Shown: piece by piece, positions 1 to 12,272 of the stretch
Layout: each line of letters begins with the position of its first letter
Position numbering within the stretch: position 1 is the stretch's first letter
Source of the DNA: Gossypium raimondii
Lineage: Eukaryota > Streptophyta > Magnoliopsida > Malvales > Malvaceae
Assembly (NCBI RefSeq): GCF_025698545.1
Contig: NC_068566.1
Location: forward strand, 6,989,362 to 7,053,361
Direction: 5' to 3'
DNA: 64,000 bases
Notes under the pieces: generated by a model
Told to the model about the DNA's origin: nothing
What the model saw: the letters and a program-made list of their open reading frames with translations, nothing else
The model's database searches: none
Program-made: the position numbers and the translations under genes

Positions 1-448
1 CGGCCATATTGCAAAATAAACTACCCAACAGACTGAAAGATCCTGGGAGTTTTATTATTCTTTGTTTAATTGGTAGTTTGAATATTTATAATCCTTAGCT
101 GATCTAGGGGCTAGTATTAATGTCATGCCCAATAAAATGTTTCAACAACTAGGTCTTGGGAAACCCAAACAAACTAGGATGGGTATTCAATTAGCAGATC
201 GAACCATTAGATTTCCTAGGGTTATTATTGAAGATGTACTTGTAAAAATTGATAAATTCATATTCCCAGTTGATTTTATTGTTTCAGACATGGATGAGGA
301 TAGTGACGTACCTTTGATTCTAGGTCGGCCATTTTTAGCAACTGCTAGGACAATTATTAATGTTGGTACAAGTGAAATAATACTTCGTGTAGGTGACGAA
401 ATGAATACTCTCCAAGCTCTTGATTCTGTTAGAACATCTAATGATTGA
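1..448 (+). pseudogene. Athila-like Ty3/gypsy retropepsin remnant
   Basis: This is the aspartic protease part of a Ty3/gypsy polyprotein. The reading frame at 1-60 resembles the usual 'LKDPGSF' lead-in. The stretch at 90-130 encodes an ADLGAS-type active site followed by INVMP, but a frameshift separates it from the lead-in. From 125 the frame is open for 107 codons and contains the flap region and the C-terminal LILGRPFLATA signature (residues 64-74 of that ORF), then a stop at 446. In the family the protease is followed by RT, RNase H and integrase. Here the sequence passes within about 240 bases to the end of the integrase, so most of pol is deleted. The 5' part of the element lies left of the window. 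The protease assignment is firm; the Athila/Tat lineage is inferred from the DLGAS and LGRPFLATA wording. Confidence 0.85.
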
Positions 449-683
449 GATGATTTTACAAGTTCTGTTAATGTGAGTAACCATGTGGCTCAACCTTCTT
501 TGCAGGAAACCCCTTGAAAAAATGTAATAGAGCCACGTTTTTAGTCCATGCGACAAAAATAGAATGATTTATGATGAACGAATGTTACAAATCGATGAAC
601 TAGATGAATGGTGAACACATGTCAAGGAGAAATCAAGAATACACGATAAAGAGCCAAAACAATGCCATAATGAGCATCTAAAC

Positions 684-950
684 GTGATGAACCAATTTAA
701 GGTTAGGGAAAAGGTACTGCCACATAAAACGGATCCACGAATTGCCACTTCAGAGCTTGATGCAAACGGATCAAACCCTTTTACTGTATTGAACATCTTT
801 CCCTACGGTACAGTCAAGGTAAATCATTCTAAATTTGACACATTTAAGGTAAATAGTACTCGACTTAAGCCTTATTTTAATAATAGAATTAATAGCGAGA
901 AGAGGAGCTTCGGCTCCACGAACCACATTGACTGCACGTGCATAAGGTAA
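684..950 (+). pseudogene. Athila-like integrase C-terminal tail
   Basis: The 88-codon frame begins MNQFKVREKVL and ends shortly after RLKPYF. The order FKVREKVL, a degraded SRWSGPF-like segment (here NGSNPFTVLNIF), PYGTVKV, TFKVNSTRLKPYF is the normal C-terminal tail of Tat/Athila integrases, just before the pol stop. The zinc-binding and DDE core domains that should precede it are absent. Region 449-683 has no recognisable domain and marks the deletion scar between protease and integrase tail. This copy cannot encode an active integrase. Family knowledge supports the assignment; the internal deletion is seen directly. Confidence 0.8.
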
Positions 951-1065
951 GTCGAGCTTAGACTTTAAATAAACACTTCTCGGGAGACAACCCTAGTGTT
1001 AACATTGCTAACTCTTTTAATTTTATTTCATGTTATTTTAAAACTAATTAATTTAAAAAAAATTG

Positions 1066-1570
1066 ACCACACAGCCTGGACACACGGGCATATCCCAGAC
1101 AGTGTGCACAATAAGGGGTTCAACAGTGAGTTACATGACCTAGCGACATGGCCATGTGACCCACACGGCCTGAACACACGGGCATGTCCTTGGCCGTGTG
1201 GATCTTGGGATTATTTTAAAAAAATCGAAGGTTACACGGCCTAAATTAGTCCACACGAGCGTGTCCTAGGCCGTGTGAGTGTTGGAGATAATTTTTTCTA
1301 TTTTATTTGAAGTCAGTGAGTTACATGGGCAAGAGAGATGGCCGTGTGCGGGACACGACCGAGCCATACCAGCATGTGGGCCCTCACACAGGTGTGGGAG
1401 AAATGAAGGAGATCACACACGACCATGCGACACGGCCATGTATGCCACACAGCCTGGACACACGGGCGTGTCCCAGGTCGTGTGAAAACTAGGCTCGTAT
1501 TCTAAACACACACGGGCTAAAAAGGAACCACTCAAGTGAGTGACACGACCGTGTGGCCCAACACGGGCCT
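1066..1570. repeat. CACGGCC/GGCCGTGTG-rich spacer repeat
   Basis: About 500 bases in which imperfect copies of cacacgg-cc and gg-ccgtgtg alternate every 20-50 bases, with 'acacgggc(a/g)tgtcc' as a recurrent core. It lies between the integrase tail and the second gene of the Athila-like element, where this group has a long non-coding spacer. The same motif recurs in unrelated LTRs of this window (52.19-52.39 and 61.25-61.56 kb). ORFs crossing it are repeat-driven and not believed. Confidence 0.7.
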
Positions 1571-2685
1571 CACATAACTGTGTCGCCTTTTTAACCCCAA
1601 ACCCTAATCCCTTTCCTTTTCCTTTATCTTTTTCCCACCCTCAATATCCTAGCCGTTGTCAACCTTCCCTTGCAACTCCGGCCAATTCCAAACGTCATTT
1701 CTCCTCGCCAGATCAATCGCCACTCCCTCGCACCACCACCTTCACGCCCTCTCTTTATTTTCTCCTTTCTTCCTCCCTTCCTCATCTCGTGAGCCACACA
1801 CGACCCATTTTCTCCTTCCCTCATCGAGCATCTGCGCCCGTCCCCTCCACTCTTCCCCTCACCACCTCGACCCCTACGCCCTCCAATCACCGACCAAACC
1901 AACCCACTTTTGAGCCAAAGCCCTTCCTCGTCGCCCATTTTCCATCCTCCCTTCCCCTTCATCTCGTGCCCTTCCCTTATAACCCTTTCCTCTTCTTCGC
2001 ACCGTGCGCAGTCCCCCAGCACCAATTACCGTCCCTCAACTCCGACCACTAACCACCGTCATCTCCACTATTTGGCCCTTAATCTTTGTATTTTCATTTA
2101 TTTATTTACTTTTATTTATTATACTTATTACTATTTTTAATATTATTATTCTTCATGTTATTCTTTTGTTCTTAGTACCATTAGTTTTAGTTTTATTTTA
2201 ATTATTATTGTCATATTTATTTTTTTGTTATTACTTTATTATTCTTATTATTCTGGTTTTTATTACTAACTTTAGTTTTCATTGTCATTAGGTTTCATTT
2301 ATTATTTTAATATTATTTCTTTTCCATATTAATTTATTTTTTTATTAATATTAATATTATTATTATTATTATTATCGTTCGTATTAGCTTTCGTTTCGTC
2401 CTATCTATTTTCGTTCCATGCCTGTATTATTCTTCGTGCTTTAGTATGCCTATTTGATAACTTTAGTCCTTAGTTTTAGCATGCTTGGGTATTAGTACAT
2501 ATGATTTTAGGAATGGATTATCCATCTAGGCCACTTTTATTTTTTATATTCGTCACATTAAGATAATTAGAGTCGTAATTTTTTATTATTTTCACATTTA
2601 TTCGTAGGCCTCTCTATTTGTTTAATTGGTGATATTTCTATTCTTGTTTTACTGATATTAGATTATTCTATCTTTCAAGTACACC
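1571..2685 (+). other. Pyrimidine-rich then T-rich retroelement spacer
   Basis: 1571-2060 is strongly C/T-rich on + and opens a Pro/Ser-rich frame that looks like composition bias. 2060-2660 is T-rich with a short (ATT)n tract. No domain is recognisable. It is read as the untranslated leader of the following ATHILA ORF1-like gene. Confidence 0.5.
2356..2375. repeat. (ATT)n microsatellite
   Basis: About 20 bases of uninterrupted ATT/TTA triplets in the T-rich spacer, a candidate length-polymorphic marker. Confidence 0.8.
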
Positions 2686-3747
2686 ATGACGAACACTAGA
2701 GGCAAGTCCAAAGTCGTCGTTCCCGCTTCAAAAAAGCGGAAGACTTTGGGCGCACCCTTCTCTTCAGGTGCTTCCGCCGATACCCGCCATCCATTCATAT
2801 GATTTTCACCGGGTCCCCAGGAGGACTTATATCAGCTTCTTTGACTGCGACCACTTGAGTTAGGCCGTTGTATTGATTGGGCCGCTTTAGAGCAGGTCCA
2901 GTTAGCAGATAGTGTGAGCGCCATCATTGCCACAGCTTCGTGGGACTGATTTTTCTTTATCGTCGAGCCCACATACATGGAGCTGACTTTAGAGTTCTGT
3001 TCTACATTTACTCTACAGTAGGTGATGAAGACTCATGATGAGCCAAGCACCATCACTTTCAGACTCGGTAGAATGGCACAACATATGAGTATCCCAGAGT
3101 TTAGCGCGACCTTAGGACTTTACACTGAAGAGTTCATGAGTGTTGAGAACTTTCTATGCCTACATCGGCACATCCACTACTCGTCATCTCTTTGTTTGGT
3201 AGATCTCACGGGGAGTACGAGACCTTATGACGAAAGTCGTTCGAAGGCGACTTCTCTCCCTCCAGCCTTACGGTATATTCATGCCCTCTTGGCTCACACA
3301 TTGACCGGTAGGAAAGAGAGCACCGGAGTCGTCAGTACCACCGACACACCGAAGCAGTCCTTCTCGATTACACTCATCAGCCAGATGTCCCCACAAGGAA
3401 TATCGAGTATTACCCATATGAGGATGATCGAGCGAATTCGTGGAGTGGATCCTCCTCAATACTGATTATCTCTTTCTGACTCTTAGGATGATCCCAAGGA
3501 CTTCACTGATGATATCCCTTTCCATCACGAGGACCCACTTCATCTTCCACATTTGAGTCACAGTCCTGTTTCTTCTGCCACTACCTTAGAGGACCTCTCC
3601 GAGTGGTTCCCTCGCTTTGAGCAGTATTGCTTTTAGAAGTTCGACAGTATTGACGCGACATTGCAGTAGATCTGTCAGCACCTCTGTATATCCTCGTCAG
3701 CACAGGCAACTTATGACACCACCGCCTCTAACGATGAGGACCATTGA
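2686..3747 (+). pseudogene. ATHILA ORF1-like retroelement gene, decayed
   Basis: The start is set at an ATG followed by a basic, Ser/Lys-rich stretch (MTNTRGKSK, then KKRK). The pieces after it match the plan of the plant ATHILA ORF-1 family: a leucine-rich helix with RCIDWAALEQVQLAD, then EPTYMELTLEF and, in the 147-codon frame from 3022, a segment containing TFRLGRMAQHMSIPEFSATLGLY. A stop near 2802, a stop after ASWD near 2948, one before 3022 and another at 3463-3465 break the frame. The last recognisable frame closes at 3747. The protein's molecular role is unknown. Its position downstream of pol is as seen in several Athila/Tat relatives. The family call rests on wording such as LTLEF and is moderately sure. 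Confidence 0.65.
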
Positions 3748-4130
3748 GTTTATTTATTTTCTTTTTAGTGTTCTTTCTATTTTTCTTTTATGTTTATGTT
3801 TATTGTTATTTTTAGTTCTTTTTATTGTTATTTCCCTAAACTTATTTTGTTTCTTATCTTTTGAACTATATTTTTATCTTTATGGTTGTTTTTAATCGAG
3901 TAAGTAACCTTTTAATCTTATTCACTATTTGTGTTTATTTTCTTATTAGTTTGCTCAAAATTATGCACTACATCTAGATTTGTCTACAATTCGCTTTTCA
4001 CCATTTTGGCAATTTCATCCAATATTCATGTCGGTTTTTGTTTTCTTCCTTTCTTATGTTATTCCTTATCTTGTGATTATATTTGTTTGTACATTAAGGA
4101 CCATGTACATCTTAATCTAGGGAGGTTATT
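3748..4130 (+). other. 3' untranslated region with candidate polypurine tract
   Basis: T-rich sequence with no credible gene. The run AGGGAGG at 4119-4125 is a plausible polypurine tract priming plus-strand DNA, just upstream of where the 3' LTR should begin. The tract assignment is inference. Confidence 0.4.
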
Positions 4131-4977
4131 TATATGATTATTAGAAAAATCCCTGAATTATGTCTTGTATTTAAGTAATTTTCTCATACTTCCATTAAAA
4201 AGATTTTTTTGTCGATTTGGAATTTTTGTTGATGTGTTTTAGATTAATTTGTCGATAATTGTGTATTGGTTGATTTAAACTTTAATACATGAGATAATCA
4301 AGCATGATAAGTTATTTTTAAAAATTAAAATTTTTTGGTTGTTTCCTAAATTGAAGTATTATTTTGAAGTTTGAGATTTACAAGTTTGACATCAAAAATC
4401 ATGATTTTTTTGAGATTTTGAGCCTTTAGAGCATACATTTTTCTTGCTCATTTTATTATTGGTTATGAGTGTGTCAACCTGATTTGTTATTCTAGAACTT
4501 GCTTCGGTTATACATGTCGAGACCACACATTTGATTTGATTTATTGGGATGATAAATGCACTTAGGTTTTAACCCACTTATCCTATAAAAAACCTACCTT
4601 TTAATTAAACCTTAGTGAACCTCGTTGAGCCTAACACACGATTTCTTTATTTACCCATTAATGTTATCCCATAACTCATCTCTTCATTGAGACTTTTTCC
4701 CGTTTTATTGACTCTCTTTTTATCGAGATTTGATTTCGTTAGTTGCTTAACTATGCTATTTTGTTTAATTTGCTAAATTATTTTTGATTGTTCTAGATAA
4801 ATAAATAAAAAAATCAAAAAATAATAATATTGATTATTATTTAGTTCTATGTTGGTTGAGCTTGAACAGTTAAATTCATATTTTGAGAAGAAGCTCATTT
4901 TTATTCTTGAATAGTTCTCGATTGATGTAATTGTTTTTAACCCAGCACTTGTTTATTTTTTCTAGTTTGGTAATTTA

Positions 4978-7770
4978 TGTAATAGTCCAATTTTCAATGG
5001 TGTCAGAAACAGTGGTTTGAGACCACCAAATCTGGTGAGTAAGCTCATAAATTTTATTATTTAATATTTACGAGTCAAATATGGTTTTAAAGAGATTCTT
5101 GAATTAATAACTTATGTCTTGTAATAAATTATTAGGTTCAAGTGATAAAACCTAGTTCAAGTGGTTTTAGAAAATGAGGTAACACGACCTCGTTTCTATA
5201 AAATGAGCCGTAAATATTTTTATAAATATTTACGGAGTGTCTTTAAGGTGGTATTAAAGTTTCGTTAGAAAATTTTAACGTTTTAGTAGTTAATCAATTA
5301 AAAAGAACTAAATTGAAAAAGGTGCGAAATTTTGAATTATAGGAAATAATTGATTAAATAGCTTGATAAATAAATAAGGGAGGACTTAAGGAGCAATAAG
5401 CCAAAAGTAAAGGAATGAGGCTACACAAGCAGAGAAATAAATAAAAACAAAGTGAATCAAGGGCAAAATTGTAAATTTCATGAAATTAAAATTAAATAAA
5501 ATGGATTCTAAAGTTTTCTAGGCCATTCTTCTTCATAATTAAATAAAGTGAATCATGGGAAAGAGATTTTAAGCTGGTTTTGCATATTTTTACTGCATGT
5601 GAGTCTAGTTCTTGCATTTTTCTTGTAATTTTATATTTTTAAGATTGTTACAATTAAGTTCAATTAAACCTTACCTTTGTTTTTGATTTTGTTAAAGATT
5701 TTGGATGTTTTCATTGATGAATATATATGATTCTTGATGTTAAATGATGAATTTGAGATATTAGTTGTTAATTAAAAGTATTTTATTAAGTGATTTTGAT
5801 GAATTTCTCGATTAGGGACTAAATTGTTGAAATGGTAAAAATAAAAGAGTTTGTTGTGAATTTATTGCAAAAATGGGTTGTATTGAATGTCATGAATATT
5901 TTGATAGCTTTATTTTTGTTAAAATGGTTAATTTGCATGTTTTGAGTTAAGGGACTAAATTGAATAAAAGTAAAATTTTAGGGATAATTTTGTAAAAATT
6001 TCAAAAATAACCAAATTGCAGGAAATGAATTTTTTTATTGTCTAAATTAATAAATTGAATGAAATTATTAATTTAGATCAAGATCGGGTGGAAAATCGAG
6101 GAAAATGGAAAATTACCAAAATACCCCTGAATCTTGGTATTTCTACAATTTAGCCAGGTAAGTTCGTGTAACTAAATTGTGTGTATATTTATATGATTGA
6201 ATTGAATGTTGCACATATGACTTGTGTAATTTCTATATGTATGAAATTGACTACATATTCAACAAAGCTTGATAAATGTTAAATCCCGTTTGAATAATGA
6301 AATTCGATAGATACAGGATTTCTCGTATTGGATATGGTCATGCCTATGTTACGGACACACCATAGTTCGAAAGAGCGTCCTGGTATAAGCCATCTCGAGC
6401 TTCCTGTTATATGGTTCCTGCGAGCATCCCGATCGGTATTAATCCTGCATGTGTTGTAGATATACCACAGCTCTTTGTGAGCGTCCTTTTATATGATCAA
6501 TATTGATCCTGTATGTATTGCAGACATACCACAGCTCTTTATGAGCGTCCCGATATATGGCACTTCATGAGCTACCCGTTATGGCTCGCTTGAACTTCCT
6601 GATATATGGTTATTCGGAGCTTCCTGATAATAGCTATTCGGAGTTACCCGTTAAGCTCACATGAGCTTTCTGCTAAACTTTTATGAGTTTCCTGTTATAG
6701 CCCGGATAAGCTTCCTGTTACATGGCTCACATGAGCTTCCTATTATATGGCTCGAGAGAGTGCTTTCTGATTATGTGCTCTAATGAGTACCCCTGAATAT
6801 GAATTGATGGATTTTAGATTCATACACTTCATGTGTACTACCTTTGTATCCATCGATATTTTAAATGATTCAATTGGAAAAGTTCTGATATGAGATAACA
6901 TGAGTTCGAAATGAACTATTACCGATATATACCGAAATACATGGAAATGATATTTAATTGATACATTGAAACATGACATGGAAAATACATGTATATGAAA
7001 CTTCCGATAATTATGTATATTCATGATTATGAACTCTTGGAATAAATATACACGAAATTCATGAAAATGATGATACATGAAATATTGATATAATGAAATG
7101 AATGATTTATGTTTATGAAGAAACGACAAGAGAATGATATGTATCATGACATGTAAATATGTGATATCTTTGATATGTTGATACAAGAAAATTATGTATG
7201 TTGAGACGAGTAATAAACTCAAGTGTGACATGTCGAGAAAATAAGTTTATCAATGTTGAATTTATATGTAATATGTGCAAGTACGCTAACAAGTGTTGTT
7301 GCTTGATGCTTAGGCAAGTGTCAACATATTGGTTGAATGGTAATATGATTATTTATAAGATGCATTAAATTGGTAAGTATTTAAGTGAAAATATGCTAGT
7401 GCTCATGAAAAAGTGGTAAGGTTTAAACTATGCAATTTCTTATGAAATAACTTATCATGTGATCAATTCGAAAAAGGCTTTGGTTAAATGCACTAGCTTG
7501 TGACCATGGTTGAATGATATGTTTATGACTTGTGTGTCATGAATATGGAATAAGTGTGGAAAGTAAATAAATGCAAATGAAAATAAAGAAATTTGGAAGA
7601 GTTAAAGTTATATAAAATCCTACTAAGCTTGGGATAATATGTATAAGTGATACTGTGGATTTATTCACCTTGTGAATTGATGAATATAGCTTCATGAGTT
7701 TTGTGGTATCAACTCGAAAATGGATCTCCATCGGAATCAACTCGAAAATGGATCTCCATCAAGATCGAAG
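4978..7770 (+). mobile_element. Nested Ty3/gypsy LTR, 3' end unresolved
   Basis: It starts TGTAATAGTCC, followed by ggtgtcagaaacagtgg, the same opening as LTRs at 47032 and (reverse) 56769. Sequence near 7260-7560 aligns by eye to 54.8-55.1 kb of another copy. No gag or pol is present, so it is a solo or fragmentary LTR. The family's usual end (GGGGTGTTACA) is missing, and a short direct repeat of 'atcaactcgaaaatggatctccatc' lies at 7707-7762 where the element fades into the host LTR. No target-site duplication was found. Confidence 0.6.
6340..6760. repeat. Degenerate short tandem repeats inside the LTR
   Basis: Roughly 25-60-base units built on 'gagcttcctg(t/a)tatatgg(c/t)t' and 'ccacagctctttgtgagcgtcc' recur more than ten times with drift. 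No coding frame is believable. Similar repeat-rich zones occur in the other LTRs of this family in the window. Confidence 0.65.
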
Positions 7771-8650
7771 ATCTCTTTTTAATTTCTTTCAAAGTTTTAT
7801 TGAGTTTCTTTATGTCTTGTGGTTATTTTAACTTGGAGATGTTTCTATTCAGAATTATAAACTAAATTCCCTAGATACCTAGGGAGGATGAATTTTATTA
7901 TTTGATTTCTGATTGACATGATAAATACTTGATTCTTTTTTTCAATTATGTATGCTTATTTCTTGTTTTAATATTCCCGAAATATTAATTCATGTTTAAT
8001 ATGCTTATTTTAGTGGAGTAAAAGTCTCTGTTTAATAGTAGATCTAGCATAATTGAGTGGAGTTGCATGCAATCCTAGAAATAGGACGACATAAATCTAC
8101 CGGATTAGAGTCAAATCTAATAGAGGAGTTCCATAGATCGAGTTAATGCGACAATATGGGTTTTAATTAGAAAGAGATTTCAATTAATCAACCTAGAATC
8201 AGTTGTTCTTACTCTCGAAAGAGATATTAACATAATTTAGGGATTTCTACGGATCAAGACACAATTGAATAAATCATTTAATTCAGATTCATAATAATAG
8301 GTGAAGTCTAGGTGAATTCTTTCCTTGGTATTGTCTATCTCATTAGTTAATATTTGATTATTTCCTTGATTCATTCTCTATTGCGTTCATAGTTAGATTA
8401 GTTTAATAAATTTTAGATTAAAACACATCACCCCAATTTGTCGGCTAGATAATAAGAAGATGTTAATTACTAGTACTTTTAGTCCTCGTGGATACGATAT
8501 TCCCTACTCACCATAGCTATACTATTGTTCGATAGGTGCGCTTTCCTTTGTCGTATTTATAGTTAGTTTAGTGACCATTATTAGCTTTTCGACATACATG
8601 AAGTAATAAAAAGGATGTATAGACATTGACAAACTGCAAACTTCTTGCAG

Positions 8651-8856
8651 GATTTTGATATGGCTGGCTAAAGAAGAACAACTAAAAGAAAGTTCCCAAT
8701 CCGGAGTCCAGTATCTCATCGTCGAAATGTCACATAAGCTATCTTCTATTTTTTGTTTTCCGGGTATATTCTTTTTCAGCCGTTACTGACATTGATAGTA
8801 GAGGCATACATGCCATGGAAGAGTTATTCATAAGCCTTGAGAAGAGAGATGTTAAG
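8651..8856 (+). pseudogene. Sulfate transporter (SULTR-type) STAS-domain exon fragment
   Basis: Two adjoining exons can be read. Exon 8651-8733 follows a TTGCAG acceptor and encodes ILIWLAKEEQL through GVQYLIVEMS. Exon 8780-8856 follows TTTTTCAG and encodes PVTDIDSRGIHAMEEL through KRDVKV, ending at a GTAACA donor. Joined they give the central STAS fold (LIVEMSPVTDID, then GIHAMEEL) of a plant SULTR sulfate/proton cotransporter. In a functional gene this cytosolic domain follows about twelve membrane helices; none is present here. The exon 1 donor reads ATAAGC instead of GTAAGC, which would abolish splicing, and the usual TSG reads SRG. The upstream exons end at the Athila LTR and the last exon is displaced by a DNA transposon. 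It is a broken gene, most like SULTR3 members. Confidence 0.75.
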
Positions 8857-8868
8857 GTAACATAAATT

Positions 8869-9909
8869 CAGTGGCTGAGCCACGTTGAGGCCCAAGGGGG
8901 CCATGGCCCCCCCAAAGTTTAATTTTTTTCAATTTAGCCCTTTATAAATTTACACTATAGCCCTCCCAAAAAAATAAGTAGGCTCCCCAAGGTTTAAGAT
9001 TTTTGTAATTTTCCCCTTTGTATATATATTATAGCCCTCCTAAATATATAAGTAGGCCCCTCCAATATTTTTATAAGATTAAAAATAATATTAAAAAAAT
9101 TATTCTTGATAAAAATAAAGAGAAAATCTTCTTGAAGAAGCTAAATTACTCATGATGACTTTTGAATGATATTTTTGTTAAATAATAATAAATTAATATT
9201 TATTTAATAATTTACTTAACATAATAATATTTTATAAGTAATATAATAGTATATATATGAAAAGAAAAGAAAAGATGAAGAGACTTTTATCATCTTTCTT
9301 CTTCATATTGGTGCTTAACAAGAAAAGAAGGAAAAAATTTCTTTATCATTTTTCTCCAAATTTGAAGTCTAAGGTATGTTTTCCTTCAAACTTTTCATAG
9401 ATTTTGAATATTTGAAACTTGTTTTACATATATGTACCAATAGTTTTTTGTTTTATTAAGTATATTAAAAGTTGCCATTAAAGGATATTGATGGAACTTG
9501 GAAGCTTATAAAATTAATGGAAATATGTATGTTTTTGGATAGAAAATGATTAGGAGACAGATTCTAACTTGTTAGAAGTGTAAAAATGAAACAAAAATAG
9601 TTAGATAATGTTATAGTAAGTTTTGGCCACAGTGAACGGGAGGAAGAAAACTTTGGTCACTTTATTTAAAATTATATCAAACGATAGCTTGTGAAGTAAT
9701 GATCATTCCTATGAAAATAGAATAAAAAATAGTTGACCGAGTCAAATAGTAGCTATTTCATCTTAATTGTTGGAATACTACTTCTTTTGAATATATTTTT
9801 ATATGTTTAAATCGATCGTCATGTTGGAATATTGCTTCTTTTGAATCGATTGTTTGTATGTTTAAATTGACTGTTACATAGTACTTCTAATTTCCTGGTT
9901 CCGCCACTA
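8869..9909. mobile_element. Non-autonomous DNA transposon with short TIRs
   Basis: The left end reads CAGTGGCTGAGCCA and the right end, on the complement, TAGTGGCGGAACCAGG, an imperfect inverted repeat of about 15 bases. The subterminal part carries the 'ggggccatggcccccc' motif and reiterated 'tatagccctcc(c/t)aaa' typical of high-copy plant elements with AGTGGCGGAGCCAG ends. There is no transposase ORF. No clear target-site duplication was found, so the superfamily is left open. It sits in what would be the last intron of the sulfate transporter fragment. Confidence 0.6.
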
Positions 9910-11938
9910 CCAAAGCCAATCCCAGGAAACAATGAAGCTTCATAGGATCTTTTTGTCTAGGACATTTATTTTCTTTAAGTTAAGAGTTATTATTATTTTT
10001 AATTTCATGAATGATTTATTTTATGATTCTTCACATGTAATTATCTTATTGGGTTATTTAAGTAATAAATTACATCTCATCAAAATATTTCACATCATTC
10101 CGTTAATTTTTTAACGGTACTTTCATCAAATTTGTTAAAAAAGCGACTTGAAAATAAAAACAACAAAATGGATGGCCAAAAAGGATGAAAAATACAATTA
10201 AAATCATTTTGACAAAATATGTAAACGTTAATGACCAAATTTATCATTAAACATTTATTTTTAATCATATCTATTATCAAATAAAAACATTACTTTTAAA
10301 CATCCCTATAATTTAATCTTTGCAATAAATTTTATTTATTTATTTATTACTTCAAGAATTATGTGCACTTTTATACTTCAGCTCGGATGCATTTTTCTAT
10401 AATTGAAGTCAGAGTATTCTTAAATTTTGTGAGTACACATTGTTTTTCTCTTGCAATTTTAAGTATACGATATCTGGTATTTCATAATGAAAGGGTATAA
10501 ATTTTAAAAAAATCATTTTATATATTCTTTTAAGAATCAAAATGAATTTTACTTCAAAAAGAATCAAAATGATTTTTAAATATAAAAATATTAAAATTTG
10601 AATAATATAAAGAATGAAGACAATCTAATAAAGGACGAGGCTTTAAAATGGGTTTAAATAAAATTTAATATTCGTTTTATATGAGTTGGGCTTTGAGTAA
10701 ATCTTTTTTACCGAGACGGTCTAGCTCAAATTTTATGTTATAAAAGAAATTATATTAGTTATATATATTAAATAATAATTATATGTATTTAAATTTATAT
10801 TAAATCACTAATTCAATAACAATCAAATTTATTACCCCAAATCTAAAAAAAATTACCCAACTAAATAACCCAACCAAAATATAAAATTTTAAAATTATAT
10901 TTAATACAATAAAATATTTATTATATTTATTTTTAATATAATAAAACATTTACTATATTTATAGTAGTGTTTTTAATATAAATATTTTTAATATATTTTT
11001 AATGTATTAGAAAACTTTTATTTTAACCTTTTTAGTGTATCTAGTGCATTATATATATATTTTTAAAAATTTAAATAAAATTAATTTAAAAGCAGAATAT
11101 GAGCAACCGGATTGGGCTCAAATTTATCTTTCTTAAATTAAACTAGGCTTGGATAAAAGTAAAATCATTTTTTAGGCTAAACTAAACTTAAACTTAAAAA
11201 TTAATCTAAATGTCATAGTTGAAAATGTAAAATCCGCTCATAAATTGTAAAAGTTATGATTAAATTTATATTGGAAAATAGATATAGGAGAGCCAAATCC
11301 ATATATGTTGTTGCTAGGTGCTGCTTTAGTGGATGTTTGATTCCAACTGTATACTGAAATACTGAATTTAAATTTAATAAAATTTGATTTGATTTAGGAA
11401 AATATATATATATAAAATATTTAAAAATCCTAAACCCATAAAATGAATGAATAAATTAAACGGAGTTCCTTAGATAGAATAAATTGAAATTTTGATTAAA
11501 TCAACTTCATTGATTTATATCAATTCGATTTCTGAGATTAATTTATTGAATGGATATCTTATTTGTGTGAATATGGTAATAACTGCGGATTTAAAGTTTT
11601 TTAGTTGAAGTTAATTTTTGAATTTAATAATTATTCTTGCATTAAGGCTTAAAATAGGTAAGGAGTTTAAACTTTTTATTTTGTCTAAGTTAGTCCTTAG
11701 ACTTGACAATTATTCCCACATTAAGGTTTGAATTTTAGAATTTTCAAAAAAAATATCAGAGATTAACTTGGACTAAAAAAAATTCAAACCCCAATGTGGA
11801 ACAATGAAAAAAAATTCAAGTTCCAATGTGAGAATAAATGCTAAATTTATGGGCTAAATTAAAAAGAAAAAAAGAACAATTGCCAAATTGAACCCTTGAA
11901 TGTTAATTTTGAAACAATGTTAACTAAAATCCTTTTGT

Positions 11939-11979
<41 letters not shown>

Positions 11980-12272
11980 AAGGAAACTAACTTTCAGGTT
12001 TGATTTTCTTAAAAATGACCTAAATAACTTCAACTAAGTTCATAATGGGCTGTGGCCAAAAAATTATGATGGGCTTATAGTAACGGATAGGCCTTGCATA
12101 GCAAATGGCATATAAGTCCATGATGTTTGACTCCACCAAAATCGAATTTTAATTTTCTTTTTACAAAAATCGAATCTTTCTTTTAACTTCATTCTTCAAT
12201 TGAATTTATACTGTGGTAAAGGAATCTTGGAAACAAAACGAAGAAGAAGAAACAGAGCGAAAGAAAGAGAAG
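9910..12272. other. AT-rich intergenic region upstream of BOLA2
   Basis: 9911-9955 may hold a remnant of the last sulfate transporter exon (gccaatcc... then aagcttcat), but this is weak. 10.6-11.3 kb contains short direct phrases of degraded repeat DNA (gggctttgagtaaat, ggattgggctcaaatttat). No gene is supported. The part just before 12273 is the BOLA2 promoter and 5' UTR; I see no specific element I would name. Confidence 0.5.
11944..11974. repeat. (GA)n microsatellite upstream of BOLA2
   Basis: An uninterrupted AG/GA dinucleotide run of about 31 bases, roughly 300 bases before the BOLA2 start codon. In plants such tracts can bind BPC-type GAGA factors; whether this one does is unknown. Confidence 0.85.

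Larger units (their letters stand above)
4131..8580 (+). mobile_element. 3' LTR of the Athila-like element, interrupted
   Basis: The segment 7900-8550 has the features of an Athila/Tat LTR 3' end, with phrases such as 'cctcgtggatacgatattccctactcacc' near 8486-8514. The left boundary follows the candidate polypurine tract. Neither end could be fixed to the base, so both are approximate. A second LTR (4978 onwards) is inserted into it. The element's remaining part lies left of the window. Confidence 0.5.

Noticed and set aside
1540-2052. 170-residue Pro/Ser-rich ORF.
   Set aside because: It follows a C/T-rich tract, has no domain, and overlapping frames are equally open; composition explains it.
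6743-7231. 162-residue minus-strand ORF.
   Set aside because: It lies in LTR repeat DNA, is rich in Ile/His/Phe from AT bias, and has no domain.
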